Of a DNA stretch of 64,000 nt, positions 11,201-19,059 are shown one piece after another. Location: assembly GCF_021389955.1 (NCBI RefSeq), contig NZ_CP089980.1, positions 929,501 to 993,500 of the forward strand, read 5' to 3'. Position numbers and translations under genes: made by a program. Below the pieces are notes generated by a model. That model saw only the letters and a list, made by a program, of their open reading frames with translations, did no database searches and was not told where the DNA came from. Every line of letters begins with the position of its first letter. Position 1 is the stretch's first letter. The stretch is from Fulvivirga maritima (GTDB lineage Bacteria > Bacteroidota > Bacteroidia > Cytophagales > Cyclobacteriaceae).

Positions 11201-12294
11201 GAACTACTATCGTTGAAACCTTTAATAACGTTAAACACAGCTCGAAATGGATTTAAGTGAACATCTTGAGATCCAAGTTCCCGTTTGATCAAATCAAACG
11301 GAATAGTACTATGTTTAAAGCTTTTCAAGATCTCAGCATTCACAGTCTTTATTAAATCTGAGATGGAGCAATCAGGGTCAATAGCTTGGTGATTCAAAAC
11401 CCTATTAGCGAACAGCCCTATGGTATCTTTATATTCATTTCTACCAAAACCTCTACCACCAATGACATTTTCTATGATTATGCTTTTGTCTTTGGAATAA
11501 ATATAGAGAAGCAATATGTAGGCCGTCTGGTAAACTGCTGAGGTTAAAACTCTTTTTCTTAAAGCTATAGTTCTAATTCTATCCCTAAGCTCAGAGGATA
11601 TTGTAGCTCTTTCATAGTCTATAACATTTTTATCTTGGCCACCATGAAAATCTAAATGAAAAGAATTTTTATAGCCTAATTTTTCCTTCCAATAAGATAA
11701 TTCTTTTTGATAATGATCTGAGTCATTAAATGTCCTTTGTGCTATACTGTAATCTTTATATTGCGTTACGTTGCTTTCAAAAACCTGCTCATTAGCAGTA
11801 TTATAGAAACTTATAAGGTCTGACCAAAGGATGGCCATAGATTCAGAATCTGTAATTATATGGTGAGCGTTTAGTATTAAACAACATTTATTTGAAAACC
11901 TCAGCACTCTTAATCTTACCAAAGTACCCTCTCTTAAATCAAACACATACTGCTCCTCCTGAGAAATAACTGATTTTATAGTATTATTGATGTATTCATC
12001 GTCATCAACATCTAACTGATTAACGATAAAAATTTCATCAACATTTACTTGCTGAGATACTTCCTGAAATAATTCATTTTTATGCGTTACAAAATGAGTC
12101 CGCAGAGCTGAATGTTTTATGATAACTTGATGAAAAGCATTTTTTAAGATATTACTATCTATATTTCCATCATAGCCTCTCATTTCAATAAAATTCCAAT
12201 ATGAAGGGGCTACCGTGAAGGCATGAAACCATATACCTTCCTGCTGATTGGTGGCGGGAAACAAGTGGTTTTGACTATAATTGTTAGTATACAT
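8230..12294 (-). CDS. NRPS, N-terminal part: C-A-PCP-C (second C domain cut by a frameshift)
   Basis: Domains in the 1354 residues: condensation (~10-440, active site HHIITDS), adenylation (~465-960; A3 FTSGSTGKPKAVP, A4 AFDASVNEIF, A5 NAYGPTECAICAT, A8 YRKDDQVKVRGFRVDL, A10 PVTSNGKVDKQAL), carrier (~975-1045, FFRIGGHSLLATRL), and a second condensation domain (from ~1055, HHIAFDGWSS) that stops early at ...LLKVQDH. The lost remainder continues in another frame into 6027-8177; removing one T of the TT just before the stop restores it. The intact protein would be C-A-PCP-C-A-PCP, about 2,090 aa. No signal peptide; cytoplasmic. The gene starts 50 bp after the radical SAM frame. Confidence 0.93.
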   Translation of the reverse strand: MYTNNYSQNHLFPATNQQEGIWFHAFTVAPSYWNFIEMRGYDGNIDSNILKNAFHQVIIKHSALRTHFVTHKNELFQEVSQQVNVDEIFIVNQLDVDDDEYINNTIKSVISQEEQYVFDLREGTLVRLRVLRFSNKCCLILNAHHIITDSESMAILWSDLISFYNTANEQVFESNVTQYKDYSIAQRTFNDSDHYQKELSYWKEKLGYKNSFHLDFHGGQDKNVIDYERATISSELRDRIRTIALRKRVLTSAVYQTAYILLLYIYSKDKSIIIENVIGGRGFGRNEYKDTIGLFANRVLNHQAIDPDCSISDLIKTVNAEILKSFKHSTIPFDLIKRELGSQDVHLNPFRAVFNVIKGFNDSSSTFLDLKPIEFNWTNSVVGDIQVDIGLTIVEDVSDTEVRLDVKVASCFLGLSKLMTANYLKLLEACVYHSEAYVNTLNILSVKELSLIDKFNNLHVDYPEASLISLFEKQAERKPNNIAVIFGETRLTYHELFQQVNQLCNYLIGNNLNADVIAVYTERSMDMIISILAILKLGSAYVPIDPEYPEGRVQYILNKSGADVVLTHYTFLHQISTLKEGVSPVYLDRQKIDILKSHKEFKSNCRASGLAYIIFTSGSTGKPKAVPVRHKNVTNTILAHIQEWRVNDDDVMLQFSSLAFDASVNEIFIALSAGIPLVLTNKLSLLQKSLFTDLLKTNSISLAILTPAYLRMLNVEDLGSLRVITSAGETPDVKVLTELSKNVICYNAYGPTECAICATMYQVKPYDVSRSRLPIGKPIANTSISIIDEAGSILPIGVAGEIIIKGRGVVAGYLNDTENSSNPFQQQGNSFIYKTGDLGRKLPSGDIEFLYRKDDQVKVRGFRVDLNEVRLAVKKCSDVIDAEVILKKDSKGSKLLRGCIISHLTSFDFEQLQDHLRKELPDYMIPAEWVITKELPVTSNGKVDKQALASLSPLKLTKYVEPANLLEKQLILIWQDILGIEQVGVADHFFRIGGHSLLATRLITSLQNELSYSVSIKEIFDYPVLRAFAQRLIELGESTIEMLPKVNLGAKIPLSYQQESIWVIDQLTSGNSQYNIPMCFKITGELNLDKLQQSFIDIIDRHTPLRTVIYQDELGKPYQGLLNSTDWGLKVVEGQELDGVVSSWSDFDLTKDFMIKAIVIAKYDKEFELIINVHHIAFDGWSSSIFFKELSSLYHGENIEKIEHNYQDYSQWQREKIISEKCISYWSDKLKGVEPLQLPTDFARPEIYNSEGNSIFVSLDQPIVSALYRISETYDITIYNIFLSVFSVLISRFSRQHDFCVGVPFSGREAHPSIEDLIGYFSNTLLVRCSINEDISFVEYAQSIKKQLLKVQDH

Positions 12295-12344
12295 ATGGAA
12301 GGAAAGAATAAAGTTTTAGAGCAATCAGATAAGCCTTAATCGGT

Positions 12345-12971
12345 TTAATATGTGTAACCGATTTTATCTTTCCCAAGCACAGTTTTCACCCCATCTGCAA
12401 TTACTTTAGAAACAAAATCACCATATAAAATGCCCTTTTTAGTTAGTACCAGTTCGTCATAGCGATCTTCGATATACGCCTGACTAATCAGCTCAGTGAT
12501 TAACTCAGGTATAAGATCAAAATAATCAAAGCCAAATTTTTCAATGAACTCATCTTTTTTGTAAGAAAATAATCGAGAAGCACATAATAAAAGCTCTTTT
12601 ACTATCAGATCTTTTGCGGATAAAGAATAAGAGCGAAATATCGGCATTTCTTTATTTTTGAGTCTTTGATAATAAAGAAATGTGGTATTAAGATTCTGGT
12701 AGTTCACATTATCAATTTTACCAAATGAGGACACACCATAAGCAATCATGTCTTCACCTCTCCATGTATATTCAATGTATTTGCTCTGTGATCCATCTTT
12801 AGTAAAAGCAAATGTACTCCACATATCATACCCCTCATCTATGAGCTTATCTATGGCAAATTCCATAAACTCTGCTTCCCTTTCAGCTGTGGGCAATTCT
12901 ATTTGTTTCCCATGCACACCTTTGATGAAAAAGTTAGTATTAGCATAGGTTTTCATCTTGTAAAGGGTCAA
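12345..12971 (-). CDS. HemW-like radical SAM enzyme, C-terminal part (frameshifted)
   Basis: The frame begins at a TTG with 'TLYKMKTYANTNFF', which corresponds to the conserved segment after the radical SAM barrel of HemN/HemW proteins, and continues with the HemW-type C-terminal domain including 'SFGKIDNVNYQN'. It overlaps 12940-13707 in a different frame. One A fewer in the A7 run (T7 on the plus strand, 12980-12986) joins the two into a single ~450-aa protein reading 'TALSQKINLLTLYKMKTY'. This is therefore the second half of one enzyme, not a separate gene. See 12940-13707 for function. Confidence 0.85.
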   Translation of the reverse strand: MTLYKMKTYANTNFFIKGVHGKQIELPTAEREAEFMEFAIDKLIDEGYDMWSTFAFTKDGSQSKYIEYTWRGEDMIAYGVSSFGKIDNVNYQNLNTTFLYYQRLKNKEMPIFRSYSLSAKDLIVKELLLCASRLFSYKKDEFIEKFGFDYFDLIPELITELISQAYIEDRYDELVLTKKGILYGDFVSKVIADGVKTVLGKDKIGYTY

Positions 12972-13707
12972 TAAATTGATTTTTTTGAGATAAGGCAGTG
13001 TCCAATGATTTCTCCCAAGTATCCATTGTTTCTCCAGCTAATCCGCTAAGCAAATCAATATTGATATTAAAGCCCCCTATTTCATTAACCGTATCTATAG
13101 ATTTTAAAGCTTGATCTGCACTGTGTTTTCTACTGCTTAATTTGATAATCTCGTCATCAAAGGATTGAACCCCCATGCTTATCCTATTAACCCCACCTTC
13201 TTTGTACATTTCCAATTTAGACTTACTAAATGTACCCGGTTCTGCTTCTACTGTAAACTCCAAATTAGACTTATCAATAAAATGATGCTTATTTAAAGTA
13301 TCAGTAAGTTGCTTAAACTGCTTCTCAGTTAATACAGAAGGTGTTCCTCCTCCTATATAAATAGATTTAACCTGGCGGTTTTGTAAATTATACTTCTTAC
13401 TTATAAGTTCAATTTCCTGACACAAATACATCACGTATTCATCTACCTGATCTTTAGACTTGATCAGTTCTTTATTATAAAAACAGTAATCGCAGATTTG
13501 TATACAGAATGGTATATGAATGTATATATTGATCGGTTTCAACATCTGAAGACTCTCATTATTCTCACTATTCCAATACTTATAAAAAGGATAGTTAGTA
13601 TAAAACTCCTCTCTCGTAGGCACTTCCATTCGTTCTGAAAGATTCAGAGGTTTAGTATCTATATCGGCACTATTTGTTTTACTATGTAGATTAATAGAAT
13701 TGGTCAT
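12940..13707 (-). CDS. HemW-like radical SAM enzyme, N-terminal part (possible class C methylase or cyclopropanase)
   Basis: The radical SAM cluster motif CxxxCxxC is present as C68-C72-C75 in YIHIPFCIQICDYCF, followed by GGGTPS (119-124), the usual SAM-binding signature, and 'GGVNRISMGVQSFDD' and 'NIDLLSGLAGET' as in HemN/HemW. HemN-like enzymes in biosynthetic clusters (class C radical SAM methylases and CC-1065-type cyclopropanases) bind two SAM molecules and alkylate sp2 carbons. The neighbour immediately upstream in the operon (13758-14507) is a classical SAM methyltransferase, which recalls the two-enzyme cyclopropanase pair of CC-1065. Location argues against a heme-trafficking role. 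The last ~10 residues are out of frame: the true C-terminal part is 12345-12971. Confidence 0.85.
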   Translation of the reverse strand: MTNSINLHSKTNSADIDTKPLNLSERMEVPTREEFYTNYPFYKYWNSENNESLQMLKPINIYIHIPFCIQICDYCFYNKELIKSKDQVDEYVMYLCQEIELISKKYNLQNRQVKSIYIGGGTPSVLTEKQFKQLTDTLNKHHFIDKSNLEFTVEAEPGTFSKSKLEMYKEGGVNRISMGVQSFDDEIIKLSSRKHSADQALKSIDTVNEIGGFNINIDLLSGLAGETMDTWEKSLDTALSQKNQFIDPLQDENLC

Positions 13708-13757
13708 AAAGGTTAATAGGTTAGATGTTAGTTAGAATGTAGGGATGAAATAGGTAT

Positions 13758-14507
13758 TTATTTTTCACCGATCATGATCATTGACTTGGCCTCATTATCA
13801 TAAGGGCCACCTGCAAAATTTCCGTATACTTGTATGTTTCTGAAACCCACCTCCTGCAGATAGCCTTGTAACTCAGAAGCAGAGTAAAGTCGATGGTAGG
13901 CTACGATTTCTTCCTCCACATTATCTTTGGTTACATATCTTCTACACTCAAGTCGAGTCCAATTATCAAGTATTCTACTTTTTGCTACCACTTTATAACC
14001 GTCATATTCTAATTCCTCTACTTTTTTAAAAGTGGAAGCTATTACCTCTTTGCCCAAAATTTCAATCATGAATTTACCGTTGGGAGCTAATGATTTATAG
14101 ATATTTCGAAGGGTTTTTATATCGTCTTCTATATCATCAAAATACCCAAATGAAGTACATAAATTAACGATTAAGTCAAACTCACTCGGTCGGCAATACT
14201 CCTTCATATCACTCTGTTCAAACTGGATATCCAAACCTTCACGCGCAGCTCTTTCGCTTGCAATATCCAGATAAGGCTGTGTGATATCTACACCTGTAAC
14301 TTCAAAGCCATATCTGGCTAGTTCAATGGAATGTCTTCCAATACCACAACATAGGTCCATAACCCTTCTCGTATTGTCCAAATTTCCAAGTAATTTTAAG
14401 AGTCGACCCACTTCAATGAATGTAAGTCTAACAAGATTCTTATTGAAGATTATTGAGCGCTTTAAGACCCAATCACTCTCTCTTTCATACCACGAGATAG
14501 TTTCCAT
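13758..14507 (-). CDS. Class I SAM-dependent methyltransferase
   Basis: The 249-aa Rossmann-fold methyltransferase has motif I as DLCCGIGRH (51-59), the acidic residue ending strand 2 in GVDITQPYL, and a motif II region IVNLCTSFGYFDD. The general layout is that of small-molecule methyltransferases ('Methyltransf_25' type). It is intact and lies 50 bp upstream of the radical SAM gene and 37 bp downstream of the PCP-C frame. Likely role: O-, N- or C-methylation of the peptide or of a building block, or a partner for the radical SAM enzyme. The substrate is not deducible. Confidence 0.9.
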   Translation of the reverse strand: METISWYERESDWVLKRSIIFNKNLVRLTFIEVGRLLKLLGNLDNTRRVMDLCCGIGRHSIELARYGFEVTGVDITQPYLDIASERAAREGLDIQFEQSDMKEYCRPSEFDLIVNLCTSFGYFDDIEDDIKTLRNIYKSLAPNGKFMIEILGKEVIASTFKKVEELEYDGYKVVAKSRILDNWTRLECRRYVTKDNVEEEIVAYHRLYSASELQGYLQEVGFRNIQVYGNFAGGPYDNEAKSMIMIGEK

Positions 14508-14544
14508 GCGAAAATGTTTATATAATTAAGTAAAAGATTAAAAA

Positions 14545-15981
14545 TTAAACTAATGAGATGTCTGAGCTAATAAGGTCAAACATTTTTAGATTAAGGTCGA
14601 GGTCACGACCTGTTATTAAACCAAGAATTGATAGATATTCCTGGGCCACATTATTGAGTTGATCGGAACTAAGGGAATGTCTATTGGAAGAAACGCGAAG
14701 AATGAATCTTTCACCAGTATCAGTTATAGCCAACGAGAGAGGCATATCTTCATAATAACGCACTGGTTGATGAAGAATAAGTTCCGTTTTCTCCAACAGA
14801 TATTTCTCATCATGAATGTGGTATCCCAAAAAGAACTTCATTAAACTATCCAGTTTATTATCGGATGAAGTCCAAGCTTTAATAATATTTTCAAAAGGAT
14901 ATTTCTGATGCTTCAACGACCGATCAATATGCAGGAACGAATCCTTTATCCAACATTTAATATTCTGATCCGGATTTATGTTAAAAAATAGTGGAATAAC
15001 ATTTGACAGCAACCCTACCACGTCGGCCATACTTCTTTCAAACCGATTACTTACAGGCGACATAATAGCTACACTGCTTTCGCCATAAACTCTATTTATC
15101 AAGATGGCTAAGGAAAGCGTAAAAATCTTATATTTTGAAATTTTATTTGCCTCTGAAAAGTTGATAACGCTTTCTGCAAGACTGCTTTTAAGATTTAATA
15201 CAACATGAGTACCTCTAAACCTATCCTCACTTTTTGCTTTTATACTTTCTCGTTGAAAACCATCGAATTTTTTCAACTGCATAATCCAAAACTCTTCATC
15301 AAGCTTATATTGATTCGATCCGCGATATATCTCTGCTAGTTTTAAAAAAGTTCGAAACTGCTTCTGAACACTTAGCTTATATCCACCATAAACCCTAATG
15401 ACTTGTTGCACAATTATTTTTAGAGATTCACCATCAGAAATAATATGAGGCATCTCAAAATGTAAATATTTCTTATTGTTCGACAGCCTTATAAACGTCA
15501 GTCTAATTAATGGCACTTTCGAATAATCAAATGATTTTGAAAGCTTATGTAACTCACTGTTCAAGTCATCCGTTTCACAGCTGACCTCAATTATTGGACA
15601 GTTCTCCTTAATTACTGTTTTAAGAAAAACCTTTCCTTTTTCCATTTGAAAACGAGTTCTTAAACCTTCGTGAGTATCAATAACCTCTCCCAATGCATCT
15701 TCTAAGCACTGAAGATCAAGATTGCCATTAACCTGAAAAGTCAAATAGGAATGAGGAAAAGGAATTTTGGGATTTAACTTATTTTGGATGAAAAGATTTC
15801 TTTGTGCCACAGTAGCTTCTATAGAAACTCCAAAATCGTTATCGGTATTTATTTTTTGCTTTCCTCCATTTGCTATAATCTTTTTCAAAGTCCCTAGATT
15901 AAGCTCTCCAAATAAATCTGATGGAGCTAGCTCAACATTAAAGTAATCACTTACTTTATAACCTAGCTTCATTAAAGCCAA
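14545..15981 (-). CDS. NRPS, PCP-C part of a frameshifted A-PCP-C protein
   Basis: The annotated ATG lies inside a carrier domain: in-frame DNA upstream (to about 16162) encodes the A10 motif 'PLTFNNKVDKKAL' and the carrier active site FYECGGDSLALM. The frame then carries a full condensation domain (about 50-470) with 'EATVAQRNLFIQ' at its start. Its catalytic motif reads MPHIISDGES, so the first histidine of HHxxxDG is a proline while the catalytic second histidine and the aspartate are kept. Together with 16148-17572 this makes one A-PCP-C protein of about 1,010 aa, and the next synthetase again starts with a C domain. Two C domains in succession with no A domain between them is unusual; one may acylate with the 4-hydroxybenzoyl starter (inference). 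Confidence 0.87.
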   Translation of the reverse strand: MALMKLGYKVSDYFNVELAPSDLFGELNLGTLKKIIANGGKQKINTDNDFGVSIEATVAQRNLFIQNKLNPKIPFPHSYLTFQVNGNLDLQCLEDALGEVIDTHEGLRTRFQMEKGKVFLKTVIKENCPIIEVSCETDDLNSELHKLSKSFDYSKVPLIRLTFIRLSNNKKYLHFEMPHIISDGESLKIIVQQVIRVYGGYKLSVQKQFRTFLKLAEIYRGSNQYKLDEEFWIMQLKKFDGFQRESIKAKSEDRFRGTHVVLNLKSSLAESVINFSEANKISKYKIFTLSLAILINRVYGESSVAIMSPVSNRFERSMADVVGLLSNVIPLFFNINPDQNIKCWIKDSFLHIDRSLKHQKYPFENIIKAWTSSDNKLDSLMKFFLGYHIHDEKYLLEKTELILHQPVRYYEDMPLSLAITDTGERFILRVSSNRHSLSSDQLNNVAQEYLSILGLITGRDLDLNLKMFDLISSDISLV

Positions 15982-16147
15982 TGAATCCCCTCCACATTCA
16001 TAGAATGACTGATGATCATTAACATGAGAAAGGCAAAGAATCTCCTGCCATACCTTCTCTATTCCTTCCAGATCGGCATAATTTTTTGAAACAGTGCCTG
16101 TATTTTCTTCATACTGACTAGATAATGCTTTTTTATCAACCTTATTA

Positions 16148-17572
16148 TTAAAAGTAAGAGGCCACTTTTTTAATACAAACCCATTTATGGGGCAGCATAT
16201 ATTCCGGCAGTGAGTTTTTTAAAAAAGAGTGTATATCCTGCTCATTAATAGGTAAGTCAGATTCATAAAAAGCTATGAGCTTTCGATTTTGATATAATAC
16301 AACACACTTGCATATAGTCTTATATTCTCGAATTACGCTTTCAATTTCTCCTAACTCAACACGGTAGCCATTAATCTTTATCTGGTCATCAGCCCGTCCG
16401 TTATAAATTATGTTTCTATTTTCTTTCTGAGTCACCAAATCACCAGTTCTATACATTCTGTGCATTTTATTATGGTGAGCATGAACAATAAACTTTTGAT
16501 TAGTCAGTTCTTCGTTTCTTAAATAACCATTTGCCACTAATTCACCACTTATAAATAATTCTCCCATTTGGCCTTCTTCACAAGGCTCTAAAGAATCATT
16601 TAGTATGTAGACTTTAACGTGCTCTAGAGGTTTTCCCAGAGGAACCTCGTTTGGAAAGTCATCAATATCAATTGGTAGTTCGTATGTAAGTACACCTACG
16701 GTAGTTTCTGTCGGTCCGTAGTGATTAAAAATTTTACATGAAGGTTGCACAAGATTTCTTAAGCTGGCGGCCAAGGAAATGGGACACGCCTCCCCTCCCA
16801 AGATTAACACCTTTTGAGGTAATAATACGGTAGCATCTCCTTGCTGAAGAAAAAATTGTATAAGAGAAGGTGTTATTTTATAGCCATCAATTTTATTATT
16901 TACAAAATAACTTCTCAGGCTATGAAAAGAAGTAATCTGCTTTACTGGAATAACATGTAACGTTTTCCCAAAACATAGTGCAGAGAAAACTGCCGTATAA
17001 CCTGCATCTGCAGAAAAGCCCCCTAGAATAGCTAAGGATGTACAGTCTTGAAGACTCAGTGCTGTTTCAACATCATTTACATAATGATAGATATTACCAT
17101 GATTGACTAAGACCCCTTTAGGCCGCCCTGTAGATCCAGATGTATATATTACATAGGCAGGTTGCTCCAGGCTGCTTCTATTAATACATTCTGACTCTGA
17201 GTTTTCCAGAAACGTTGCATAGGTCTTCTCATTAATTAATATTTTCGGATTACAGTCCTGAATAATGTAATTAATCCTTTCATCAGGAAGAGTGAGGTCA
17301 ACCGGAACAAATGCTGCACCTGATTTCAATATTCCTAATAACGCAGAAATAATTTCATGACCGCATTCTAACATTACAGGGACTAAATCACCTTTGCCAA
17401 TACCTCGTTGGATAAGCTGACTAGCAACTTTATTACTGACTTTATCAAGTTTACTGAAAGAAACCTTTGAGCCATTACTCAGTACAGCATAAGCATTCGG
17501 AGTTTTTCTTACCTGCTCTGCAAATAAATCAACTAAAGTAAGTTTATCTTTCACCCCTATAATTTTGTTCAT
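16148..17572 (-). CDS. NRPS adenylation domain (first half of a frameshifted A-PCP-C protein)
   Basis: The 474-aa adenylation domain has A3 IYTSGSTGRPKGVLV, A4 GFSADAGYTAVF, A5 NHYGPTETTVGVL, A7 YRTGDLV, A8 GRADDQIKINGYRVEL, and stops just before A10 at ...CIKKVASYF. The A10 motif is encoded in another frame immediately afterwards; one base fewer in the A6 run (T6 on the plus strand, 16166-16171) restores IKK-WPLTFNNKVDKKAL and the downstream carrier and C domains. Without the repair the A-domain lysine of A10 is missing and the enzyme should be crippled. The start overlaps the glycosyltransferase gene by 29 nt. The A4 region departs from the usual FDASV(W) pattern, so specificity is not predicted. 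Confidence 0.9.
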   Translation of the reverse strand: MNKIIGVKDKLTLVDLFAEQVRKTPNAYAVLSNGSKVSFSKLDKVSNKVASQLIQRGIGKGDLVPVMLECGHEIISALLGILKSGAAFVPVDLTLPDERINYIIQDCNPKILINEKTYATFLENSESECINRSSLEQPAYVIYTSGSTGRPKGVLVNHGNIYHYVNDVETALSLQDCTSLAILGGFSADAGYTAVFSALCFGKTLHVIPVKQITSFHSLRSYFVNNKIDGYKITPSLIQFFLQQGDATVLLPQKVLILGGEACPISLAASLRNLVQPSCKIFNHYGPTETTVGVLTYELPIDIDDFPNEVPLGKPLEHVKVYILNDSLEPCEEGQMGELFISGELVANGYLRNEELTNQKFIVHAHHNKMHRMYRTGDLVTQKENRNIIYNGRADDQIKINGYRVELGEIESVIREYKTICKCVVLYQNRKLIAFYESDLPINEQDIHSFLKNSLPEYMLPHKWVCIKKVASYF

Positions 17573-18731
17573 TTATATGATCACGAATGTGCGTCACAGC
17601 AGAATGAGCAGCATCCTGGGATAAATAATCCCCAATCACACTATTTATACTATTCTGGAAATCGGAATAATTATTTAAAATTGCATCAATATGACATTTC
17701 AAGTCTTTCTTATTAAGACATCTTAAATGTGTGCCCACCTTTAACTGATCTACTCTAATGGCTGTTAGCTGTTGTTCTGGAATAATTGGAATTACTATCA
17801 TGGGTGTTCTACTGTAAAGTGACTCCTGAACACTTGCCATGCCTCCTCTTGAAATAAAAATGAGAGCCTTCTCTAATATTTCAGCCTGGTTTACATACTC
17901 AACCAACTGAACGTTATCGGGTATATTTCTTAATTGATTAGGATCAATCTTAGAACCTATAGAGATAATCGCTTTCAAATTCAAATCTCTGAACACGTCA
18001 ATACAAATCTGAAAAATATCCGTGTCCTGATTGACAATCGTGCCCATAGAAACATATATATATTTCTTTCTATTTGCCTTTGCAGTGTTACCCATATATG
18101 GGTATCCAACATATTGATAAGAGAAATCGAACAAATCTCTTTCAGGCTGGAAAGCCTCCTGAATGAATGAAATATTGAGCTTTCCAGAATTTACATACAC
18201 ATCCCAGACATCAGGCTTAAGTTCTAACTGTAATTTTTTATAGAGTAGATTACTCTTTCTAATAAAATTAATCGCCCCCTCAAGACCTTTCGGTTTGGAT
18301 TCATGACTGGCACGAAAAAATGGCAACATAATCCTTTTATCCAGCACAAATGTGGTATATAAAGTAATATTGGGAATCTGAAAATGTAGTGAAATCAATT
18401 TAGCCCAAACAGCCAAATGCGAATGAATTATGACATCGGGTTTTTCTATATCAACTTCTTTCATTAAGAAATTGATAATGCTAAAGGAAGCATCAATTAA
18501 TATTTCTCCAAAATCAAAGTATGAAGTATCAGACCCTATTTTATCTGAATAATGACCATTGAAGCTCTCAGGGTATGGTTTAAAGTGAAAATTGAAATTA
18601 CCCGCTGGTTTAAGATCCCATGTATTGTAATAAATAACATTGCATTCATCGCTTCCCAATAAATCCAAAACTGGAGTAAGGGTATTCCTTACACTGATAG
18701 AAGGCACACTAAAAAAAAGAACCTTTTTCAA
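17544..18731 (-). CDS. GT1/UGT-like glycosyltransferase
   Basis: This is a 395-aa GT-B protein. The C-terminal half has 'YVSMGTIVN' and the donor-binding region 'SRGGMASVQESLYSRTPMIVIP', as in macrolide and phenolic-glycolipid glycosyltransferases (GT1/MGT type), with RGG where HGG is usual. The N-terminal half starts with KVLFFSVPS and should bind the acceptor. The gene sits directly between the carrier protein (12 bp) and the first synthetase (29-nt overlap). Because the pathway appears to start with 4-hydroxybenzoate, its phenolic hydroxyl is an obvious acceptor, as in mycobacterial phenolic glycolipids. That is inference from context. Confidence 0.87.
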   Translation of the reverse strand: MKKVLFFSVPSISVRNTLTPVLDLLGSDECNVIYYNTWDLKPAGNFNFHFKPYPESFNGHYSDKIGSDTSYFDFGEILIDASFSIINFLMKEVDIEKPDVIIHSHLAVWAKLISLHFQIPNITLYTTFVLDKRIMLPFFRASHESKPKGLEGAINFIRKSNLLYKKLQLELKPDVWDVYVNSGKLNISFIQEAFQPERDLFDFSYQYVGYPYMGNTAKANRKKYIYVSMGTIVNQDTDIFQICIDVFRDLNLKAIISIGSKIDPNQLRNIPDNVQLVEYVNQAEILEKALIFISRGGMASVQESLYSRTPMIVIPIIPEQQLTAIRVDQLKVGTHLRCLNKKDLKCHIDAILNNYSDFQNSINSVIGDYLSQDAAHSAVTHIRDHINEQNYRGER

Positions 18732-18743
18732 AGCAAAAAAGAC

Positions 18744-19013
18744 TTATTTCACCACTCCAGCATTCATCTTGCCTGAAATAAAATCTGCCAAAGAATTAAT
18801 GTTACTGAATAGTTGTGCGTTTATCTCTGTCTCATCAAAGCTTATGTCAAACTTATTTTCCAGCTCTACAATGAGGTTGATAATGGCGATAGAATCAAGC
18901 CCAATACCACCGTCGTATAAAGAAACATCGTCACTTAAATCTTCTTCATTAATGTTGGCATCAAGGTCGTTGGCAATTATGCTTCTGATTTTCTTTTTAA
19001 TTTCTTCAGTCAT
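18744..19013 (-). CDS. Free-standing acyl/aryl carrier protein
   Basis: The 89-aa acidic helical protein has the phosphopantetheine site GIGLDSIAIINLI, with Ser41 as attachment residue. Length and composition fit a discrete carrier protein. It lies between the chorismate lyase-AMP ligase gene (46 bp upstream) and the GT1 gene (12 bp downstream), so it is the natural acceptor for the aryl-adenylate formed by the ligase. It would then present the starter unit to a condensation domain. Confidence 0.93.
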   Translation of the reverse strand: MTEEIKKKIRSIIANDLDANINEEDLSDDVSLYDGGIGLDSIAIINLIVELENKFDISFDETEINAQLFSNINSLADFISGKMNAGVVK

Positions 19014-19059
19014 TAGTTTTAGGTTTAAATTGTTAATATAAATTAGGTAGATAGTTTTC

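Noticed and set aside
16148-16172. Programmed frameshift at the A-rich run of the first synthetase.
   Set aside because: The heptamer is phased AAA AAA G, not A AAA AAG as needed for -1 slippage, and reaching the right frame requires +1. An indel is simpler.
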